Origin: Dugong dugon
Taxonomy: Eukaryota; Chordata; Mammalia; Sirenia; Dugongidae
Assembly: GCA_030035585.1 (NCBI GenBank)
Contig: CM057460.1
Location: forward strand, 134,524,714 to 134,588,713
Reading direction: 5' to 3'
Length of the DNA stretch: 64,000 nucleotides
Numbering within the stretch: position 1 is the stretch's first letter; each line of letters starts with the position of its first letter. Shown here piece after piece: positions 58,330-64,000 of this stretch. The notes beneath the pieces were generated by a model. The model was not told where the DNA came from. It worked only from the letters and a program-made list of their open reading frames with translations, and ran no database searches. A program made the translations under genes and the position numbers.

Positions 58330-59100
58330 CCTATGGTACAGAAGGAAGAGGTCCAAGCTGCACTGAAGGCATTGGCAAAAAACAAGGCCCCAGGAATTGA
58401 CAGAATACCAGTTGAGATGTTTCAACAAACAGATGCTGTGCTGGAAGTGCTCACTCATTTATGCCAAGAAATTTGGAAGACAGCTACCTGGCCAACCAAC
58501 TGGAAGAGATCCATACTTATGCCTATTCCTAAGAAAGGTGATCTACCCGAATGCAGAAACTATCGAACAATATCATTAATATCATACTCAAGTAAAATTT
58601 TGTTGAAGATCATTCAAAATTGGCTGCAGCGGTATATCAACAGGGAACTGCCAGAAATTTTAAGCTGGATTCATAAGAGGACGTGGAACCAGGGATATGA
58701 AGGCTGATGATCCTGGCTGAAAGCAGAGAATACTAGAAAGACATTTACCTGTGTTTTATTGACTATGCAAAGGCATTCGACTATGTGGATCATAACAAGT
58801 TATGGATAACATTGTGAAGAATGAGAATTGCAGAACACTTAATTGTGCTCATGAGGAACCTGTACATAGATCAAGAGGCAGTTTTTCATACAGAACAAGG
58901 GGATACTGCATGGTTTAAAGTCACAAAAGGTGTGCGTCAGGGTTATATCCTTTCACCATACCTATTCAATCTGTATGCTAAGCAAATAATCCAAGAAGCT
59001 GGACTATATGAAGAAGAATGGGGCATCAGGAGTAGAGGAAGACTCATTAACAACCTGCATTATGCACATGACACAACCTTGCTTGCTAAAGTGAACAGGA
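58330..59100 (+). pseudogene. RTE reverse transcriptase, broken, active-site YAHD
   Basis: An open piece of 124 residues at 58333-58707 has KNKAPGIDRIPVEM and 'LMPIPKKGDLPECRNYR'. After a frame break comes 'FIDYAKAFDYVDH' (motif A aspartates, about 58755-58793), then GVRQGYILSPYLFNLYA. The catalytic box at 59061-59072 reads YAHD instead of YADD, losing one metal-binding aspartate. Confidence 0.88.
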
Positions 59101-59101
59101 C

Positions 59102-59674
59102 TTGAAGCACTTACTGATGAAGATCAAAAACCACAGCCTTCAGTATGGATTACACCTCAACATAAAGAAAATAAAAATTTTCACAACTGGACCAAGAAGC
59201 AACATCATGATAAACAGAGAAAAGATCAAAATTGTCAAGGATTTCATTTTTTTTGGATCCATAATCAACATCCATGGAAGCAGCAGTCAAGACATCAAAA
59301 GATGCATTGCAGCAGGCAAACCTGCTGCAAAAGACTTCTTTAAAGTGTTAAAAAGCAAAGATATCACCTTGAAGACTAAGCTGCGCCTGATCCAAGCCAT
59401 GGTGTTTTCAATTGTCTCATATGCATGCGAAAACTGGACAATGAATAAGGAAGACCAAAGAAGAATTGATGCCTTTGAATTGTGGTGTTGGCAAAAAGTA
59501 TTGAATTTACCATGGACTGCCAAAAGAATGAACAAATCTGTCTTGGAAGAAGTACAACGAGAATGCTCCTTAGAAGCAAGGATGGCAAGATTACACCTCA
59601 CATACTTTGGTCATGTTATCAGGAGAGATCAGTCCCTGGAGAAGGACATCATGCTTGGTAAAGTAGAGGGTTAG
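59102..59674 (+). pseudogene. RTE C-terminal domain, 190 residues open
   Basis: Contains 'YGLHLNIKKIKIFTTGP', 'DIKRCIAAGKPAAKDFF', 'RRIDAFELWCWQKVLNLPWT' and 'YFGHVIRRDQSLEKDIML'. The block pattern resembles the C-terminus of BovB-type elements. It is the best-preserved C-terminal domain in the window. The function of this domain in RTE proteins is not well defined. Confidence 0.85.
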
Positions 59675-59855
59675 CAAAAAAGAAGACGACCTCAACCAGA
59701 TGGATTGACACAGTGGCTGCAACAATGAGCTCAAGCATAACAAGGATTGTGAGGATAGCGCAGGACTGGGCAGTTTTTCATTCTGTTGTACAAAGGGTCG
59801 CTATGAGTTGGAATCAACTCAATGACACCTAACAACAACAACAGCAATCAATATA

Positions 59856-60175
59856 CAGAGAATATTTTAAATGTATAAGAAAAGGATAAATACCCCAATA
59901 GAAATTTGGGCAAAAGCCATAAGCAGGGAAGTCAGAAAAAGAAGAAAATAAGTGTACACTAAACATTTAAAAAGATATTCAATCTTACTGTTAACCAAGG
60001 AAAAGCTAACTTTAAAAGAAGAGAAATTTTTGGCCTGGAATAATCCCAAATACTTAAAAACCAGTATACCAACTGAGTACTGGCACTTTGTGGCATTCTA
60101 ATCATGTGAGTCAGGGTATAAACCGATAGCACAAGCCTTTCTGAAGGGCAAGACGTAAATATGCCTAGCTTTGAT
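59856..60175 (+). mobile_element. L1M ORF2/3' fragment
   Basis: 'gaaaaggataaataccccaa', 'tttgggcaaaagccataagc', 'aaaaagatattcaatcttac' and 'gcctttctgaagggcaag' follow the ORF2-end order of old L1s. It lies immediately after the RTE target duplication. Confidence 0.65.
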
Positions 60176-60260
60176 GCAGTGTAACAAATCGAATTTTAAG
60201 AATTAATTAATCCTAAGGAAATAATCAAATGAGTGAACAAAGATGAGTGTGTGTGTGTTT

Positions 60261-60411
60261 GTAAACCAAAGCCGTTGCCATCAAGTCGATTCCAACTCAT
60301 AGCAACCCCTACAGGACAGAGTAGAACTGCCCCATAGGGTTTCCAAGCAGCGGCTGGTGGATTCAAACTGCTGACCTTTTGGTTGGCAGCCACTGCACCA
60401 CCAGGGCTCAA
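60261..60411 (-). mobile_element. AfroSINE-type SINE between TG tracts
   Basis: 'gtaaaccaaagccgttgcca', 'tcaagtcgattccaactcat', 'gccccatagggtttccaag' and 'ggttggcagccactgcacca'. It is the short variant and lacks the 'agctcttaa' segment in the head. TG repeats lie on both sides. Confidence 0.9.
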
Positions 60412-60416
<5 letters not shown>

Positions 60417-60451
<35 letters not shown>

Positions 60452-60520
60452 ATATGTGTGTGTATGTATATATGTATGTATGTATATATATGTGTATACA
60501 TGTATATGTATATATACATA
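60417..60520. repeat. (TG)n/(TATG)n compound microsatellite
   Basis: TG repeats up to about 60447, then TATG/TATA-type repeats to about 60520. A smaller TG run lies at 60246-60259 on the other side of the SINE. Confidence 0.95.
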
Positions 60521-61719
60521 AATTGTGAAGGTGACAAGTTATAATTATATATGTAAATTGCCACCTTAACAATTCCCCTCTCTCTATTGGAAATGCCTAG
60601 TTTCTAAATTTCAAATTCTAACTTTCCTTTGATCTGTGGAATCCAAAAAAAATCTACTTGAGTGATAGAATATTGGCAGGTATTTACGATTCTTTTTCTT
60701 TCCCGACACTCCTAGCACAGTTCTGCTAGAAACACATATACCATGTACTCTACTGCTTCAGCTGTAGGATCACAAGAACTCTGGAAACTTTTCAGTGCTG
60801 TATATGGTGATCTGATAATGACTAAAGGGCTAAATTCTAAGGGTCAGCCAATGAAGTTTTTTAAATGAAATAAATACACCTCCCTGAGGCTTTTCCAAAA
60901 CGAATTGGATAACATAAAACAGAGTTAAACTATCATATGTGGTTGTTCTCTGATTTAAAAATGACGGAATTTATAAAGCTGAAAAGCAATCGAACTGATA
61001 GGAGAGTTGTTTTCCTACATGGTTTAACAGTCGTGAAGCTTGACAATGCTAATTTCCCACATTTTAATAAGAACCTCTTATAAAAGTTTGTATATGACGT
61101 TAGGAGTTTGAGTTGAAGGTATCTTTAGATACTTTTCTCCACATTCACTGAGAAACTGTCAGATAGCTCACTGTCAGCCCGCGAGCCAGGCGGGATGGAA
61201 GGCCTTGTTTTCAGTTTGTGCAGTAGGTGAGCAGAGTGTGGGCATGTTTATCAGACTTGTGTTCCAGGACCTTTAAACATAATAAATATCAAAAAAAAAA
61301 AATCATCGTATCTATTCAGCACTATCAAACTTTTAAAATATAATCCAGGTTGTTAGATATACTGGATTATATTGCCAATTGTTTGTCACTGACTCATTTT
61401 TGACAAGAGAACTCCCTTCCTTGTAGACTTTTCATATCCTTATCTGTAATGTGAAGATAATATGTAATCCTTAAAAGGCTTAGTTTAGACTGCTAGACTG
61501 AAGCCTAAAAAGTATGATGTCATTTGAGGCTCTATTGCATTCAATTACTGGGTCCTTCAGATTCGGAAAGAGTTCATCATTTTCATACAAAATTCTGCTT
61601 TTCTCATTTGAAAGTAATACATGCTGAAGGAAAAAGAAATTGTGATAATTAGTAAAGGTATAAACAATAAAAATTATTCATCTTAAATAAAAACATTAAT
61701 ATTTTGGTACATTTCTTCT
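60521..61719. other. Unique DNA, no feature seen
   Basis: One CpG-bearing patch ('agcccgcgagccaggcggga', about 61177). No gene or repeat recognised. Confidence 0.45.
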
Positions 61720-62472
61720 AGCTGAGTAGTTAAAATTGTAGGCTAAGGAGCCACATTGTCTGGATTTAAATCCTGCCTCTGAAGGTACTAGCTTTGTGAG
61801 CTACAGCAAGTGAGTTAGCTTCTCTGTGCTTCAGTTTCTCAAGGAGAGCGGAAGTATAAGAAAAGCCACTGTCTTAGTCATCTAGTGCTGCTCTAACAGA
61901 AATACCACAAGTGGATGGCTTTAACAAAGAGAAATTTATTCTCACAGTCTAGGAGGCCACAAGTCCAAATTCAAGGTGTCAGCTCCAGGGGAAGGCTTTC
62001 TCTGTCAGCTCTGGAGGAAGGTCCAGGTCGTCAATCTTCCCTTGGTTTAGGAGATTCTCTGTGCAGGAACCTCAGGTCCAAAGGACACGCTCTGCTACCA
62101 GCACTGCTTTCTTGGTGGTATGAGATTCCCACGTCTCTCTGCTCGCTTCTCTCAAAAGAGATTGGCCTAAGACACTATCTAATCTTGTAGATTTCATCAG
62201 TATGACTGCTGCTAATCCATTTTATTACATCATAGTGATAGGATTCACAACGCAGGGAAATCATCTCAGATTACAAAATGGTAGACAATCATCCAATACT
62301 GGGAATCATGACCTAGCCAAGTTGACAGGTATTTTAGGGGACACAGTTCAACCTATAACAGGCACCTTAATAGATTTTTATAAAAATCAAATAGGTTAAT
62401 TCATATTATGTGTTTAGAACACTTCCTGGCACATGGTATCAGGTCAATAAACTTTACTATTATTATTTCCTT
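61720..62472 (+). mobile_element. MIR SINE split by an LTR
   Basis: The 5' half at 61720-61869 ('tctggatttaaatcctgcct', 'gtgcttcagtttctcaagg') and the 3' half at 62361-62472 ('gtgtttagaacacttcctgg', 'cacatggtatcaggtcaata') join into one MIR when the LTR at 61870-62360 is removed. Confidence 0.8.
61870..62360 (-). mobile_element. MaLR-like LTR inserted in a MIR
   Basis: A complete minus-strand LTR, TGTCTTAGTCATCTAGTGC to ACCTATAACA, with 'agtggatggctttaacaaag', 'gaaatttattctcacagt' and 'gaatcatgacctagccaag'. The 5-bp sites GCCAC (61865-61869) and GGCAC (62361-62365) differ at one base. Same family as 19545-20058. Confidence 0.88.
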
Positions 62473-62565
62473 TTGAATTATGCATTAAATATATGGAATC
62501 TAAATTTATATTAGACTGTTTAGTGTTCTGCTTTTTAAGTTAATAGTATATCTTGTTGTAGTTAG

Positions 62566-64000
62566 GTTGTTGTTGATAGGTGCCATCGAGTTAGTTCCAA
62601 CTCATAGTGACCCCGTGCACAAGAGAACAAAACACTGACCAATCCTGCACCATTCTCACAATCATTGCTATGTTTGAGCCCATTGTTGCAGCCACTGTGT
62701 CAGTCATCTCCTGAGAAAAAAGGTCTTTCTCTTTTTCACCGACCCTCTACTTTACCAAGCACGATGTCCTTCTCCAGGAACTGGTCCCTCCCAGTAACAT
62801 ATCCAAAGTATGTGAAACGAAGTCTCACCATTCTCATTTCTAAGGAACACTCTGGCTGTACTTGCAAGATGGATTTTTCATTCTTCTGGCAGTCCATGGT
62901 ATATCCTATATTCTTCAACACCATAATTCAAAGACATCAATTCTTCTTTGGTCTCCCTTATTCATTGTTCAGCTTTTGCATGCGTATGAAGCGATTTAAA
63001 ATATCATGGCTTGAATACTAGTCCTTAGTTCTCAAGGTGACATCTTTGCTTTTCAACACTTTAAAGAGGTCTTTTGCAACAAATTTGCACAATGCAATAC
63101 ATTGTTTGATTTCTTGACTGCTGCTTCCATGGGCGTTGATAGTGGATCCAAGTAAAATGAAATCCTTGACAATTTTGATCTTTTCTCCTTTTATCATGAT
63201 GTTGCTTATTGGTCCAGTTGTGAGGATTTTTGTTTGCTTTATGTTCAGGTATAATCCATATTGAATGCTATATTCTTTGATTTTCATCAGTAAGTGCTTT
63301 AAGTCCACCTCTACTTCAGCAAGCATGTTGTGTCATCTGCATATTACAGGTTGGTTTTCCTCCAAAACTGATGCCTTGTTCTTTTTCATATAGTCCAGTT
63401 TCTTGGGTTATTTCCTCAGCATACACCTTTGCTGATTTTAAACCACACAGCATCCCCTTGTTCTGTTTGAACGACTGCCTTTCAGTCTATGTGCAGGTTT
63501 CTCATAAGCACAATTAAGTGTTCTGGAATTCCCATTCTTTGCAATGTTATACATAACTTGTTATGATCCACACTGTTGAATTCATTTGCATAATCAATAA
63601 AACGCAGGTAAACATCTTTCTGGTATTCTCTGCTTTCAGCCAGGATCCATCTGACATCAGTATGATATACCTCTTTCCACAACCTCTTCTGAATCTGGCT
63701 TGAATTTCTGGCAGTTCCTTTTCAATGTGCTGCTGCAGCTGTTTTTTAATTATCTCCAGCAGAATTTTACTTGTGTGTGATATTAATGATATTGTTTGAT
63801 AATTTCCTCATTCTGTTGGATCACCTTTCTTTGGAATGGGCATAAATACGGATCTCTTCCAGTCAGTTGGCCAGGTAGCAGTCTTCCAAATTTATTGGCA
63901 TAAACAAGTGAGCACTTCCAGCATTGCATCTATTTGTTGAAACATCTCAATTGGTATTCTGTCAATTCTTGGAGTCTTGTTATTTGCCATTACCCTCAGT
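62566..64000 (-). mobile_element. RTE/BovB-clade LINE, minus strand, cut by window end
   Basis: The 3' end lies at the left ('ttgttgttgataggtgccat'). The C-terminal domain is at about 62730-63320. The RT follows, with the active-site codons complementary to TATGCAGATGAC near 63332 (YADD) and motif A at 63482-63682 ('FIDYANEFNSVDH'). Many frame breaks. The 5' part lies beyond the window. Confidence 0.9.

Larger units (their letters stand above)
56705..59845 (+). mobile_element. RTE/BovB-clade LINE, apparently full length
   Basis: 3.14 kb bounded by the perfect 10-bp duplication AATCAATATA (56695-56704 and 59846-59855). A 5' UTR (about 56705-57100) shares 'gagcttccagactgagacag' with the composite SINE. 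The order is then APE-type endonuclease (57105-57840), linker (57840-58330), reverse transcriptase (58330-59100), C-terminal domain (59100-59674) and a 3' end whose last ~70 bp match the AfroSINE tail, closing in (AAC)n. Multiple stops and frameshifts, plus a mutated RT active site, show it is dead. Confidence 0.92.

Noticed and set aside
1..64000. CRISPR array, bacterial operons, integrons or phage
   Set aside because: No regularly spaced repeats, no ribosome-binding sites with long open frames, and mammalian interspersed repeats throughout.

Overview
The window reads as nuclear DNA of an afrotherian mammal, most likely a paenungulate such as an elephant. The diagnosis rests on three things: many copies of a tRNA-headed SINE whose tail (gggtcgctatgagt.ggaat.gactc) is shared with an RTE/BovB-clade LINE, as in the AfroSINE/RTE pair; an L1 3' UTR type repeated four times; and MaLR-like LTRs inserted into those SINEs. 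The sequence is AT-rich and interspersed with relics of pan-mammalian MIR, L2, L3/CR1 and hAT elements. I found no host protein-coding gene, no exon, no functional RNA gene and no CpG island. It is intergenic or deep intronic DNA. Nearly all translatable stretches lie inside LINEs or are chance readings. 

Layout. 1-5.3 kb: an LTR end, then an MLT1-type LTR split by a 2.8 kb RTE, then an L1M 3' end split by a tRNA-Gly-headed SINE. 5.3-15.3 kb: mostly unique DNA with scattered MIR, L2 and older repeats, a MaLR-like LTR at 7.3 kb and an LTR with a perfect 5-bp target duplication at 12.7-13.4 kb. 15.4-25.3 kb: a nested stack in which one old L1 is opened by another L1 (itself opened by an L1 3' UTR copy), an L1M 3' end, a SINE (itself opened by a solo LTR) and a 4.6 kb half-L1 (HAL1-like) element with an ORF1 relic. 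25.3-28 kb: an inverted L1 relic, a fold-back SINE, a TIR element and a rearranged RTE between two SINE copies. 28-51 kb: mainly unique DNA with SINEs, a long L3/CR1 relic, L2, L1 3' ends and a possible pogo-like fragment. 51-64 kb: an RTE split by an L1 tail, three SINEs, a complete-looking RTE bounded by a 10-bp target duplication, a MIR split by an LTR, and a further RTE running off the end. 

There is no operon or pathway. What links the features is parasitism and nesting. The RTE enzymes presumably mobilised the SINEs, whose tails match the RTE 3' end; L1 enzymes presumably mobilised the HAL1-like element. Target-site duplications read directly from the sequence give a relative insertion order. 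I found no undescribed biological system. The most informative items are the TSD-resolved nested stack, the two SINE types with different tRNA heads on RTE tails, the HAL1-like copy, and an LTR family that must have been active after the AfroSINE arose. Family names come from memory of consensus sequences, not from a database search.
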